From Microbacterium aurantiacum (lineage in GTDB: Bacteria > Actinomycetota > Actinomycetes > Actinomycetales > Microbacteriaceae): a stretch of DNA of 64,000 nucleotides. The stretch spans positions 1 through 64,000 of the forward strand of contig NZ_PGGU01000006.1 in assembly GCF_002872075.1 (NCBI RefSeq), given 5' to 3'. The notes under the pieces are model-generated. The model worked only from the letters and a program-made list of their open reading frames with translations. It did no database searches and was not told the DNA's origin. This document shows, piece by piece, positions 52,748 through 61,102 of this stretch (positions are counted from its first letter, which is position 1; each line of letters begins with the position of its first letter). Position numbers and translations under genes: made by a program.

Positions 52748-54013
52748 GTGAGCACACAACGGGTTTTTGCCGCGCGCCTGGCCGGGTGCGCTGTCTTCGA
52801 CCCCGCGGGCGACCGGCTCGGCAAAGTCCGTGACGTCGTCATCGTGTACCGAAGTACCGGTGCTCCCCGCGTGATCGGCCTCGTCGTGGAGATCCCGGGA
52901 AGACGCCACGTGTTCCTGTCCATCGGACGGGTCACCTCCATCCGCTCCGGCCAGGTGATCAGCACCGGCCTCATCAACGTGCGCCGCTTCCAGCCGCGCG
53001 CCGGCGAAGTGCGGGTTCTCGCCGAGATGCTCGGTCGCCGGGTGACCTTCGCCGACGGCAGCGGGAGCGCCGTCGTCGAGGATGTCGCGATCGAACCGAA
53101 CCGGCTCGGCGAGTGGGCGATCAGCCAGCTGTTCCTGCGCCGGCCGAAGACCAGCGCCTCCCCGTTCGCGAAGGGGCCGACGACGTTCGCCGCATGGAGC
53201 GAAGTCGCCGAGGAGCGCGCGCCCGGAGAATCCCAGTCCGCCGAGCAGCTGGTCGCCTCGTATTCCGAGCTCCACGCGGCCGATCTCGCCAACACACTTC
53301 TCGATCTGCCCGAGAAACGCATGCTCGAAGTGGCGGAGGAGCTCTCCGACGACCGTCTCGCCGACGCCCTCGAAGAGATGCCCGAGGACGAGCAGGTGCA
53401 CATCCTCGATCAGCTCGGAGACGAGAGAGCGGCCGACATCCTCGACCAGATGGATCCGGATGACGCGGCCGACCTCCTCGCCCAGCTGCCGTCCAGCCGG
53501 CTCGAGCAACTGCTCCAGCTGATGGAGCCGGAGGAGGCGGAGGACGTCAGGATGCTGCTCCGCTACGGCCCCGACACCGCCGGTGGCCTGATGACTCCGG
53601 AGCCGATCATCCTGTCGGCCGACGCCACCGTCGCCGAGGCGCTCGCGCTGATCCGCCGTCACGAACTGCATCCGGCCCTCGCGGCCGCGGTGTTCGTGAC
53701 GCTTCCGCCGTTCGAGACGCCGACCGGGCGTCTGCTCGGAGTCGTGCACTTCCAGCGGATGCTGCGCTATCCGCCTCACGAGCGGCTGGGAGCGATCATG
53801 GACGAGACCCTCGAGACGGTGTCGGTCACGGCATCCGCCATGGAGGTCGCCCGGATGCTGGCGAGCTACGATCTCGTCTCGCTGCCGGTCATCGACGCGG
53901 CGCATCGCCTGGTCGGAGCGATCAGCATCGACGACATGCTCGATTACCTGCTGCCGGATGACTGGCGCAGTCACGACACCGATGAGACGACCGAAGCGAA
54001 GGCGGCGCCCTGA
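52748..54013 (+). CDS. MgtE N-domain / CBS protein without a channel
   Basis: A 421-residue soluble protein. Residues 5-75 look PRC-barrel like (FDPAGDRLGKVRDVVI), about 170-270 form the MgtE intracellular helical N-domain with repeated ADxLxxLP units (DDAADLLAQLPSSR), and 280-405 form a CBS pair (LMTPEPIILSADATVAEA). The MgtE transmembrane channel is missing, so it is not a complete magnesium transporter; it might regulate one or have another role. The GTG sits 6 nt after TACGCT. Its stop overlaps the DUF1003 start (TGATG). Confidence 0.88.
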   Translation: MSTQRVFAARLAGCAVFDPAGDRLGKVRDVVIVYRSTGAPRVIGLVVEIPGRRHVFLSIGRVTSIRSGQVISTGLINVRRFQPRAGEVRVLAEMLGRRVTFADGSGSAVVEDVAIEPNRLGEWAISQLFLRRPKTSASPFAKGPTTFAAWSEVAEERAPGESQSAEQLVASYSELHAADLANTLLDLPEKRMLEVAEELSDDRLADALEEMPEDEQVHILDQLGDERAADILDQMDPDDAADLLAQLPSSRLEQLLQLMEPEEAEDVRMLLRYGPDTAGGLMTPEPIILSADATVAEALALIRRHELHPALAAAVFVTLPPFETPTGRLLGVVHFQRMLRYPPHERLGAIMDETLETVSVTASAMEVARMLASYDLVSLPVIDAAHRLVGAISIDDMLDYLLPDDWRSHDTDETTEAKAAP

Positions 54014-54573
54014 TGGCCCGTTCCGCGCGCCTCGATGCGCCCCTCGGCCGCGGCACACCCCTCGGCCGCGGCACCACCCGTCAGCGCCCCACCTCGCGCG
54101 ACCGCTTCGGCCGGTTCACCGAATGGGTCGCTCGCGCCATGGGCACGCCGACCTTCCTCGTCCTGCTGTCGCTGTTCTGCGTCCTGTGGATCATCTGGAA
54201 CACGATGACTCCGGAGAACTGGCGATTCGATGCCGCCGCCAACGGGTTCACGGCGCTCACGCTGATGCTCTCCCTTCAGGCGTCCTATGCCGCCCCGCTG
54301 ATCCTGCTGGCGCAGAACCGTCAGGACGACCGCGACCGTGTGCAGATCGAACAGGACCGTCAGCGCGCGGAACGGAATCTCGCCGACACCGAGTACCTCG
54401 CCCGCGAGATCGTCGCGCTGCGGATGTCGCTCGAGGAGCGCAACTCCCAGACGGTGACCCGAGACGTGCTGCGTCAGGAGCTGAAGGCACTGCTCGCAGA
54501 GCTCGAGGAGACCGATCCGAAAGCGCCGTCCGGCCCCGCGCCGAAGACGCACTCCCGCGAAGACCACTCATGA
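54013..54573 (+). CDS. DUF1003 family membrane protein
   Basis: A 186-residue protein with two membrane segments at about 45-62 and 78-99 and conserved FLVLLSLFCVLWIIWNT and ASYAAPLILLAQNRQ. The C-terminal half is a charged coiled coil (RDRVQIEQDRQRAERNLAD). Function is unknown. Residues 10-21 repeat PLGRGT as a result of an 18-bp tandem duplication. The ATG overlaps the upstream stop by 1 bp and its own stop overlaps mrp by 4 bp, so the three genes are an operon. Confidence 0.92.
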   Translation: MARSARLDAPLGRGTPLGRGTTRQRPTSRDRFGRFTEWVARAMGTPTFLVLLSLFCVLWIIWNTMTPENWRFDAAANGFTALTLMLSLQASYAAPLILLAQNRQDDRDRVQIEQDRQRAERNLADTEYLAREIVALRMSLEERNSQTVTRDVLRQELKALLAELEETDPKAPSGPAPKTHSREDHS

Positions 54574-55691
54574 CGACGGCCGATCGGGTCCGGGATGCCG
54601 TGGCCGCGGTCACCGATCCGGAGCTCCGCCGTCCGATCGGCGACCTCGACATGGTGCGCGGGATCACGGTGCACGGCGATGTCGCACAGGTCGCCATCGT
54701 GCTGACGATCGCCGGATGCCCAGCCGCGCAGCGCATCGAGTCCGACGTGCGGCAGGCGGCGGCATCCGTTCCCGGAATCGGGGAGGTCGTCGTCGACGTG
54801 GGCGTGATGACGCCCGGCGAGCGCAAGGCACTGACCGAGAAGCTGCGCGATGGACGGCCGGCGCGGCAGATGCCGTTCGGCCCGGACTCGCTCACCCGGG
54901 TGATCCTGGTCTCCAGCGGCAAGGGCGGAGTCGGCAAGTCCACCGTCACCGCGAATCTCGCCGTCGCGCTCGCCGAGCAGGGACTCGCGGTCGGTCTCGT
55001 GGATGCCGATGTGCATGGCTTCTCGATCCCCGGGCTTCTCGGGATCCCGGCCGGCACCCAGCCGACCCGCATCGACGATCTCATGCTGCCGCCGGTCGCC
55101 TACGGAGTGAAGACGATCTCGATCGGGATGTTCCTGCGCGACGGCGAAGCCGTGGTCGCCTGGCGTGGGCCGATGCTGCATCGCACCGTCACGCAGTTCC
55201 TCACCGACGTCTTCTTCGGCGACCTCGATGTGCTCCTCATCGACATGCCGCCCGGTACCGGCGATATCGCGATCTCGATCGGTCAGCTGCTCCCCCATGC
55301 CGAGGTGCTGGTCGTCACGACACCGCAGACGGCCGCATCCGAGGTGGCGATCCGCAGTGGCCTCGTCGCCCGGCAGACCGGGCAGCGCGTGATCGGCGTC
55401 GTGGAGAACATGGCCGCGTTCGCACTGCCTGACGGCACCGTCGTCGATCTGTTCGGTGCCGGCGGGGGCGCCGCGGTCGCGAAGGCACTGTCCGAGCCGG
55501 GTGGGCCGGTACCGCTGCTGGCATCGATACCGCTGAGCCCCGCTCTGCGCACGGGAGGCGATGCCGGAGTCCCCGTGGTGATCGGCGAACCGGCGGATGC
55601 CGCTGCATCCACCATCGTCGATCTTGCTCGGGCCTTGACTGCACAGGGACGCGGTCTCGCCGGGCGCTCCCTGCCGATGTCGCTCAGCTGA
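54570..55691 (+). CDS. mrp: Mrp/ApbC-type P-loop Fe-S carrier ATPase
   Basis: A 373-residue protein that may carry or insert Fe-S clusters. An N-terminal MIP18-like (FeS assembly) domain (about 1-85) includes DPELRRPIGDLDM. The deviant Walker A VSSGKGGVGKST begins near 113, DMPPGTGD is the Walker B region and VVENMAAFALPDGTVV ends the core. The CxxC cluster-binding pair that follows VENMS in many Mrp proteins is absent here (ALPDGT). It may still bind a cluster elsewhere or act differently. It overlaps the DUF1003 stop by 4 bp and is convergent with a membrane protein gene, overlapping it by 8 bp. Confidence 0.93.
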   Translation: MTTADRVRDAVAAVTDPELRRPIGDLDMVRGITVHGDVAQVAIVLTIAGCPAAQRIESDVRQAAASVPGIGEVVVDVGVMTPGERKALTEKLRDGRPARQMPFGPDSLTRVILVSSGKGGVGKSTVTANLAVALAEQGLAVGLVDADVHGFSIPGLLGIPAGTQPTRIDDLMLPPVAYGVKTISIGMFLRDGEAVVAWRGPMLHRTVTQFLTDVFFGDLDVLLIDMPPGTGDIAISIGQLLPHAEVLVVTTPQTAASEVAIRSGLVARQTGQRVIGVVENMAAFALPDGTVVDLFGAGGGAAVAKALSEPGGPVPLLASIPLSPALRTGGDAGVPVVIGEPADAAASTIVDLARALTAQGRGLAGRSLPMSLS

Positions 55692-56307
55692 CGGCGGTCC
55701 GCCTCGCGGAGCGCCGTCGGGTGAATGCGATCCTCAGGGCGATCACCACAGGGAGCAGTACCGAGAACAACGGCAGGACGACTGCGCAGAACGCCAGTAC
55801 CGTCCCCATCGCGAAACCGTTCGATCCCGTGCGGCCCAGGCCCAGCTCGCCTCCCCCGAAGGTGTCCCCGGCAACAAGGAACTCGCCGTCGTAGGTGTCG
55901 AGCGAATCCGCGCACGTCACCATGTGGGCTCCGGACACGGATGCCGTGAACTGCGCGACCTGCTCGAATCCGCGCCGTGGAGTCATCCACCACAACGTGT
56001 CGTCCCATGTCAGCGACGGCGCGCCGCGCCGCGGCAGCTCCACGCCGTCCGGTGCGATCGCCGTACAGCTGGTCGAACCGAGCGCAGGCGAGATCCCGCT
56101 GGCCCAGATACCGAACCGCTCGCCCTCATCCACGTCGACGCGGATGGTGCTGCTGAGCGCGCTCGGCTCGGCCCCGTCGACGGAGGACGCGATCGGAATC
56201 ACCCACATCATCCAGATGAGGATTCCGGCGAGCAGGGCGACGAGCGCGGTGCCGAGCGCCACATGATCCCGATCGGTCAACCCGGATCTGTGAGCGGCTG
56301 GGCTCAC
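55684..56307 (-). CDS. two-span membrane protein of unknown function
   Basis: A 207-residue protein with membrane segments at about 17-40 and 166-191. The 120-residue middle would lie outside, and holds two Cys (SCTAIAP and TCADSL) that could form a disulfide. I do not recognise a family. The GTG start at 56305-56307 overlaps the tatB stop (GTGA), suggesting coupling, which argues for a real gene. The 3' end overlaps mrp by 8 bp. Confidence 0.75.
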   Translation of the reverse strand: MSPAAHRSGLTDRDHVALGTALVALLAGILIWMMWVIPIASSVDGAEPSALSSTIRVDVDEGERFGIWASGISPALGSTSCTAIAPDGVELPRRGAPSLTWDDTLWWMTPRRGFEQVAQFTASVSGAHMVTCADSLDTYDGEFLVAGDTFGGGELGLGRTGSNGFAMGTVLAFCAVVLPLFSVLLPVVIALRIAFTRRRSARRTAVS

Positions 56308-56690
56308 GTGGCCTCGACGTCGAACGGAGGCGGATTGCCACCGGTGAAGGCGGGACTGACCTGGGAGCGACGTGGAGAGAGCGGCTCCGGCACAGGTTCG
56401 GCGATGGCTGCAGCCGGTGTCGCCGGCTTCGGGTCCTCCTCGAGCAGCGCATCCCGGATGATGCGGCGAGGGTCGTACTGACGCGGGTCGAGCTTGCGCC
56501 AGTCGACGTCGTCGATCTCAGGGCCCATCTCCTCGCGCACCTTGGACTTCGTGTCGCGCAGGAAGACACCGGCCCGTCGCACGAACTTGGAGAAGTTCTC
56601 GGCGACCCTGGGGAGGCGCTCAGGACCGATGATCATCACCGCGATCAGACCGATCAGCAGGAGCTTCTCGAAGGTGAGCCCGAATGTCAT
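56304..56690 (-). CDS. tatB: Sec-independent translocase subunit TatB
   Basis: A 128-residue TatA/B family protein of the twin-arginine pathway. One membrane helix (about 5-21) ends in MIIGPERLPRVAENF, the canonical hinge, followed by an amphipathic helix and a Pro-rich tail. The length and tail fit TatB more than TatA. TAGCCT sits 6 nt before the ATG with no ribosome site. It is divergent from an O-methyltransferase gene, as in Rv1220c-Rv1224. Confidence 0.9.
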   Translation of the reverse strand: MTFGLTFEKLLLIGLIAVMIIGPERLPRVAENFSKFVRRAGVFLRDTKSKVREEMGPEIDDVDWRKLDPRQYDPRRIIRDALLEEDPKPATPAAAIAEPVPEPLSPRRSQVSPAFTGGNPPPFDVEAT

Positions 56691-56696
56691 ATGCCC

Positions 56697-56702
56697 AGGC
56701 TA
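56697..56702 (-). promoter_or_regulatory. putative -10 box of leaderless tatB
   Basis: TAGCCT on the minus strand ends 6 nt before the tatB ATG. Confidence 0.45.
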
Positions 56703-56779
56703 CCGCCGCGCCTGCCATTGCCGCACACACCGTGCGCATACGCTGGAAAGAGAATGAACATCAACGGGAGAATCAGGCC

Positions 56780-57418
56780 ATGAGCGAGCACGACGCGAAC
56801 GCACGTTTCATCCGTGAATCCATCGTCGAACCGGACGCGATCGCTCGCGCACGCGCCCACGCCATCGAGCTGGGAGCGTCCCCGATCAGTGCGGCCGTCG
56901 GCGCGCAGATCGCCGTGCTGGCCGCCGCCACCGGCGCCCGGTCGATCGTCGAGATCGGGACAGGCGCCGGAGTCTCAGGACTCTGGCTGATGCGGGGCGC
57001 TCCGCAGGCGGTGCTCACCTCCATCGACAATGAGCCCGAGCATCTGGCCGCAGCCCGCCAGGCGTTCGCCGACGCGAAGATCTCCTCGACGAAGGCGCGA
57101 TTCATCACCGGGCGCGCCGCAGATGTGCTGCCGCGGATGAACGAGGCCTCCTACGACATCGTGCTGGTCGACGCCGATGCCGAGAATGTGATCGAGTACG
57201 TGGAGCACGGCCTGCGTCTGGCCCGCAACGGCGGGATGGTGCTCGTTCCACGCGTGCTCGCCGGAGGACGCGTGGCCGACCCCGTGCAGCGCGACGCGGT
57301 CACCGCCGCCTACCGCTCGCTCATCCAGGAGACCCAGGAGTCCTCGGCCGTCCTCGCAGCGGTGTCGCCCACAGGCGAAGGCCTGCTCCAGCTGGTCAGC
57401 ATCGCCGAGCGCGGCTGA
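56780..57418 (+). CDS. class I SAM-dependent O-methyltransferase
   Basis: A 212-residue Rossmann methyltransferase of the COMT-like small O-methyltransferase group. SIVEIGTGAGVSGLWL near 55-70 is motif I, LTSIDNEPEHLAAARQAF motif II and YDIVLVDADAENVIEYVE motif IV with the metal-site Asp pair. The ATG at 56780 follows GGGAGAATCAGGCC. The substrate is unknown. Its position next to tatB parallels Rv1220c. A strong hairpin follows 18 bp later. Confidence 0.92.
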   Translation: MSEHDANARFIRESIVEPDAIARARAHAIELGASPISAAVGAQIAVLAAATGARSIVEIGTGAGVSGLWLMRGAPQAVLTSIDNEPEHLAAARQAFADAKISSTKARFITGRAADVLPRMNEASYDIVLVDADAENVIEYVEHGLRLARNGGMVLVPRVLAGGRVADPVQRDAVTAAYRSLIQETQESSAVLAAVSPTGEGLLQLVSIAERG

Positions 57419-57436
57419 CGCCCGACCGAGTACAAA

Positions 57437-57469
57437 AAGGGGCGGTGGATCGATGATCCACCGCCCCTT
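57437..57469. terminator. bidirectional 15-bp hairpin
   Basis: A perfect 15-bp stem with a 3-nt GAT loop lies between the convergent O-methyltransferase and DUF3117 genes. A5 precedes it on the plus strand, giving a T-run for the minus-strand transcript. Confidence 0.85.
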
Positions 57470-57499
57470 CCGCATCCGCTCGCGCGGACGGAGGTCTCG

Positions 57500-57673
57500 T
57501 CAGGCCGGCGTCACGACGGCTGCCAGCACGTCGTGAAGCTCCTTGGCCTCGGCATCGTTCACGGAGACGACCAGACGGCCGCCGCCCTCAAGCGGGACAC
57601 GCACGATGATGAGTCGCCCCTCCTTCACGGCCTCCATCGGTCCGTCTCCGGTTCTTGGCTTCATCGCTGCCAT
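57500..57673 (-). CDS. DUF3117 family protein
   Basis: A 57-residue protein of the actinobacterial DUF3117 family (Rv1211 type): MAAMKPRTGDGPMEAVKEG and the VPLEGGGRLVVSVNDAEA stretch. Function is unknown. A good AGGAGCC ribosome site lies before the ATG at 57671-57673. The AT-richer 95 bp upstream contain the palindrome TCACATGTGA at 57736-57745. It ends at the hairpin shared with the O-methyltransferase gene. Confidence 0.9.
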   Translation of the reverse strand: MAAMKPRTGDGPMEAVKEGRLIIVRVPLEGGGRLVVSVNDAEAKELHDVLAAVVTPA

Positions 57674-57735
57674 CGTGGCTCCTTTTCCCTCGGTGGTATG
57701 GAATAACTTTATCGGTTGTGAATGACACCCGGACG

Positions 57736-57745
57736 TCACATGTGA
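57736..57745. promoter_or_regulatory. perfect palindrome TCACATGTGA upstream of DUF3117
   Basis: A 10-bp perfect palindrome lies about 63 bp upstream of the DUF3117 start, within an AT-rich stretch that probably holds its promoter. It may be an operator, but no regulator can be named. Confidence 0.35.
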
Positions 57746-57768
57746 AGAAATGCACCAACGCGTAACGT

Positions 57769-58989
57769 TCAGGGCACCTGCCAGAACGTGCTGCCGAGGG
57801 CGTAGACGTGGTAGATCCACAGCCATTGACCCAGCAGACACACCACCAGCACTCCGATCCGCCACCCCCGCGCGCGTGGAACCGCGACGGCTCCCCACAG
57901 CGGACTGAGCGGGATCAGCAACCGGAACGTACTCGACTGCGGGAAGAACACCGCGAGGAGGTACAGCGCGTAACTCGCGCTCCACAGCCGCAGATCGGCA
58001 CCGAGCGCCGCCACCTGCGGTGAGCGCCACAGGGCGACGCCGAAGGCCGCGACCACCGCCGCCAAGGCGATGAGCCCCCACCAGGACGGCATCCCCCACT
58101 GCCCGAACCAGAACTGGGCCGCCTGGATCCAGCCCTCGAACGGCACGAATGCCGGTGCGCCGCCGGCGATCCAGTTGCGCCGCCAGGCCAGCTCCGTGGC
58201 GAGGTACGAACCCGGGTCGCCTGTCACGAGACCCGCGATCACCTGCCAGCCGAACCCGGTCGCCGTGGCGAGCGCGCCGAGAGCGACGATGTGCACGATC
58301 TCACGGCCCGGGAGCGGATCGTCGCGACGCCGGAGCCACCGCAGGATGCCGTACAGGCCCAGATACAGCGCGAAGGCGAGAACGCCGGGGCGGGTGAACG
58401 CCATCAGCGGCACGAGCAGATACAGCATCCAGAAGCGGCGTCGGGTCACGGCATCCAGCGCGAGGAACAGGAACAGCAGGAACAGCACCTCGGCGTATCC
58501 GACCTGGAACAGCGCCCCGAGCGGACCGGCGGCGAAGAACACGACAGCCCACATCGCGGCCGAGGCGCCGATCCGCTCCCGCAGCAGCCGGTGCAGTGCG
58601 AGGCACGCGAGGAAGCCGGCCGCGAGCGAGAGGAGGAGCGCGCCGGCCCCCCAGGAGCCGAAGAGCAGTCCCAGTGCCTTCGCGGCGTATGCGTAGACCG
58701 GCATGAACGCCCAGGTGTTCTCGGCGACTTCGCCGGACTCCGTCAGCGGCAGTCGGTCCGGGTAGCCGTACTCGGCGACCGACCAGTACCACTGCGCATC
58801 CCAGCCGAGGACGAAGTCCGCGAGTGCGGGGTCGGGCCCGAACCGGGAGAGCGGCGTCGACAATGATGCGGCGAGCAGGAGAAACCCTGTCGTCGCCAGG
58901 CGCGCCGCCACGTAGACGATCGCGATGCGCGCGACGACGGGCAGTTCGGCCCACCGTCGAGCGGCTCCGATCAGCGCGCGGTGAGCCAT
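57769..58989 (-). CDS. multi-span glycosyltransferase-like membrane protein (PIG-V-like)
   Basis: A 406-residue protein with about ten hydrophobic segments. WDAQWYWSVAEYGYPD near residue 65 matches the acidic-loop signature of PIG-V/GPI mannosyltransferase-type GT-C enzymes, which use polyprenyl-phosphate sugars outside the membrane. FTRPGVLAFALYLG and a Trp-rich late loop are also typical. Sugar and acceptor are unknown. The ATG at 58987-58989 lies within the last 19 bp of dapE, and no other start gives the family N-terminus. It is cotranscribed with dapE. Confidence 0.85.
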   Translation of the reverse strand: MAHRALIGAARRWAELPVVARIAIVYVAARLATTGFLLLAASLSTPLSRFGPDPALADFVLGWDAQWYWSVAEYGYPDRLPLTESGEVAENTWAFMPVYAYAAKALGLLFGSWGAGALLLSLAAGFLACLALHRLLRERIGASAAMWAVVFFAAGPLGALFQVGYAEVLFLLFLFLALDAVTRRRFWMLYLLVPLMAFTRPGVLAFALYLGLYGILRWLRRRDDPLPGREIVHIVALGALATATGFGWQVIAGLVTGDPGSYLATELAWRRNWIAGGAPAFVPFEGWIQAAQFWFGQWGMPSWWGLIALAAVVAAFGVALWRSPQVAALGADLRLWSASYALYLLAVFFPQSSTFRLLIPLSPLWGAVAVPRARGWRIGVLVVCLLGQWLWIYHVYALGSTFWQVP

Positions 58990-60044
58990 GCGCGGAGTCC
59001 CCGCTCCACGGCATCGATCTGCGCGAGCGGCACCCGTTCCTGATCGTGATGGGCGAGGTGAGGATCGCCGGGCCCGTAGTTCACCGCGGGGATGCCGAGT
59101 GCGGAGAAGCGGGCGACATCCGTCCACCCGTACTTGGGCTGGGGTTCGGCTCCGACGGCCTTCACGAAGTCCTGGGCGATGGGCGCGTCGAGACCCGGCC
59201 GGGCGCCCTCCGCGGCATCCGTGATCTCGACGTCGAACCCGGCCAGCACGCCGCGCACATGCGCCTCGGCCTCCGCCGCGTTCTTGTTCGGGGCGAAGCG
59301 GTAGTTGACCTCGACCTCGCACGCATCCGGGATCACGTTGCCGGCGACGCCCCCAGCGATGCGCACGGCGCTGAGGCTCTCGCGGTACAGGAGCCCGTCC
59401 ACCGGGATCTCGCGGGCCCGGTACTCGGCCAGCCTGGTGAGGATGGGAGCCGCTCGGTGGATGGCGTTCTCGCCGATCCAGGCCCTGGCGCTGTGCGCGC
59501 GGACGCCGACGGTGCGCACGATCGCACGCAGCGTGCCGTTGCAGCCGCCCTCGACCTCGCCATTGGACGGCTCCCCGAGGATCGCGAAGTCCGCTGCGAA
59601 CAGATCGGGACGAACCGCGGCCAGAAGACCGAGTCCGTTCTTCGACGCCGCGACCTCTTCGTTGTCGTACCACATCCAGGTGATGTCGATCACCGGGTCG
59701 GTGAGTTCGGCAGCGAGCTTCAGCTGCACGGCGGTCCCGGATTTCATGTCGACGGTTCCGCGCCCCCAGAGGAACGCCTCACCGTCGATCTCGATGTCGC
59801 GGGTGGGGAGGTTCTCGTTGATCGGGACGGTGTCGATGTGCCCGGCGATCACGACCCGCTGCGCGCGACGGAGGTTGGTGCGGGCGACGATCGTGTTCCC
59901 GTGACGGATGACTTCGAGGTGCGCGAGCGGGGTGACGGAGGCCTCGATCGCATCGGCCAGTGCCTTCTCATCGCCGGAAACGCTGGGCATGTCGCAGATC
60001 GCGCGAGTGAGATCGACGGAGGAGGCGGTCAGGTCGAGCAGCAT
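58971..60044 (-). CDS. dapE: succinyl-diaminopimelate desuccinylase DapE
   Basis: DapE removes succinate from N-succinyl-LL-diaminopimelate, giving LL-DAP for lysine and peptidoglycan. The 357-residue M20 protein has metal ligands in AGHIDTVP (His69), GRGTVDMKSG (Asp99), DNEEV (Glu129/130), LGEPSNGEVEGG (Glu) and a late His (HHDQE). The ATG at 60042-60044 lies 7 nt after TAGGCT; the upstream open frame is not conserved. It is divergent from dapD over only 40 bp. Confidence 0.95.
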   Translation of the reverse strand: MLLDLTASSVDLTRAICDMPSVSGDEKALADAIEASVTPLAHLEVIRHGNTIVARTNLRRAQRVVIAGHIDTVPINENLPTRDIEIDGEAFLWGRGTVDMKSGTAVQLKLAAELTDPVIDITWMWYDNEEVAASKNGLGLLAAVRPDLFAADFAILGEPSNGEVEGGCNGTLRAIVRTVGVRAHSARAWIGENAIHRAAPILTRLAEYRAREIPVDGLLYRESLSAVRIAGGVAGNVIPDACEVEVNYRFAPNKNAAEAEAHVRGVLAGFDVEITDAAEGARPGLDAPIAQDFVKAVGAEPQPKYGWTDVARFSALGIPAVNYGPGDPHLAHHDQERVPLAQIDAVERGLRAWLTAR

Positions 60045-60051
60045 GCGTTCC

Positions 60052-60057
60052 AGCCTA
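60052..60057 (-). promoter_or_regulatory. putative -10 box of leaderless dapE
   Basis: TAGGCT on the minus strand ends 7 nt before the dapE ATG. Confidence 0.45.
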
Positions 60058-60072
60058 CTGTCGCGGATTCGG

Positions 60073-60078
60073 TAGCGT
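60073..60078 (+). promoter_or_regulatory. putative -10 box of leaderless dapD
   Basis: TAGCGT ends 6 nt before the dapD ATG. It and the dapE box lie back to back within 40 bp. Confidence 0.45.
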
Positions 60079-60084
60079 TGAGGC

Positions 60085-61038
60085 ATGACTGAAGCGCGCA
60101 CTGTCTGGGGAGCCGGCCTCACCACCATCGCTGGAGACGGCACCGTCCTGGATGCGTGGTTCCCCGAGGTGGGCACCGGTTCGCCCAGCGCCGCGGATGC
60201 CGCCGCTGCCGAAGCCCGCTGGGGTGCCCTGGCGGAGCCGGACGAGCGTCGCAACGTCACTCTGGAGGCCATCCGGCTGCAGGTCGATCTGGATGCCGCA
60301 CCCGCATCGACAGCCGACGCCTATCTGCGCCTGCACGCGTTGTCGCACCTCGTCGTACGCCCGAACGAGCTGAACCTCGACGGCATCTTCGGCCACCTCC
60401 CGAACGTCGCGTGGACCAACGCCGGACCGATGCATCCGAATGATGCCGCGCGCCTGCGCCCGCAGCTGCAGCGCGCCGGCATCCAGGTGCAGGGACTGGA
60501 CAAGTTCCCCCGGCTCACCGACTACGTCCAGCCCGCCGGCGTGCGGATCGCGGACGCCTCGCGCGTCCGCCTGGGAGCCCACCTCTCCCCCGGGACGACC
60601 GTGATGCATGAGGGATTCGTGAACTTCAACGCCGGGACCCTCGGCGCCGCCATGGTCGAAGGACGCATCTCACAGGGTGTCGTCGTCGGAGCGGACAGCG
60701 ACATCGGCGCGGGCGCCTCGATCATGGGAACCCTGTCCGGCGGCGGCAGCGTGCGGGTCTCGATCGGCGAGCGCTCGCTGCTGGGCGCGAACGCGGGGAT
60801 CGGCATCGCGCTGGGCGACGACTGCATCGTCGAGGCCGGGCTCTACGTCACCGCCGGCTCGAAGGTCCTGCTGGCCGACGGTCCCGACACCGCCGACGGC
60901 GGCAAGCGCGCCGTGAAGGCCGCCGAGCTCAGCGGCCGCAACGGCATCCTGTTCTGGCGCAATTCGGTCACGGGTGCCATCGAGGCGAAGCAGCGAGCCG
61001 GGGTCGGGGTCACCCTGAACGAGGCGTTGCACGCCTGA
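60085..61038 (+). CDS. dapD: 2,3,4,5-tetrahydropyridine-2,6-dicarboxylate N-succinyltransferase DapD
   Basis: DapD adds succinyl to tetrahydrodipicolinate, the branch used by DapC and DapE. The 317-residue protein fits the actinobacterial DapD group. After an alpha/beta N-terminal domain the left-handed beta helix begins with RLTDYVQPAGVRIADASRVR near residue 141 and includes MHEGFVNFNAGTLG (catalytic loop) and GADSDIGAGASIMGTLSGGG. The ATG sits 6 nt after TAGCGT with no ribosome site. The two divergent dap genes share a compact control region, so coordinate regulation is likely. Confidence 0.95.
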   Translation: MTEARTVWGAGLTTIAGDGTVLDAWFPEVGTGSPSAADAAAAEARWGALAEPDERRNVTLEAIRLQVDLDAAPASTADAYLRLHALSHLVVRPNELNLDGIFGHLPNVAWTNAGPMHPNDAARLRPQLQRAGIQVQGLDKFPRLTDYVQPAGVRIADASRVRLGAHLSPGTTVMHEGFVNFNAGTLGAAMVEGRISQGVVVGADSDIGAGASIMGTLSGGGSVRVSIGERSLLGANAGIGIALGDDCIVEAGLYVTAGSKVLLADGPDTADGGKRAVKAAELSGRNGILFWRNSVTGAIEAKQRAGVGVTLNEALHA

Positions 61039-61102
61039 CACCCTCGCGCGCCGCGAGGTCCCACTGCGCAGCGGCGTACAGAGTTCACCCGGGGGCGCGT
61101 GA

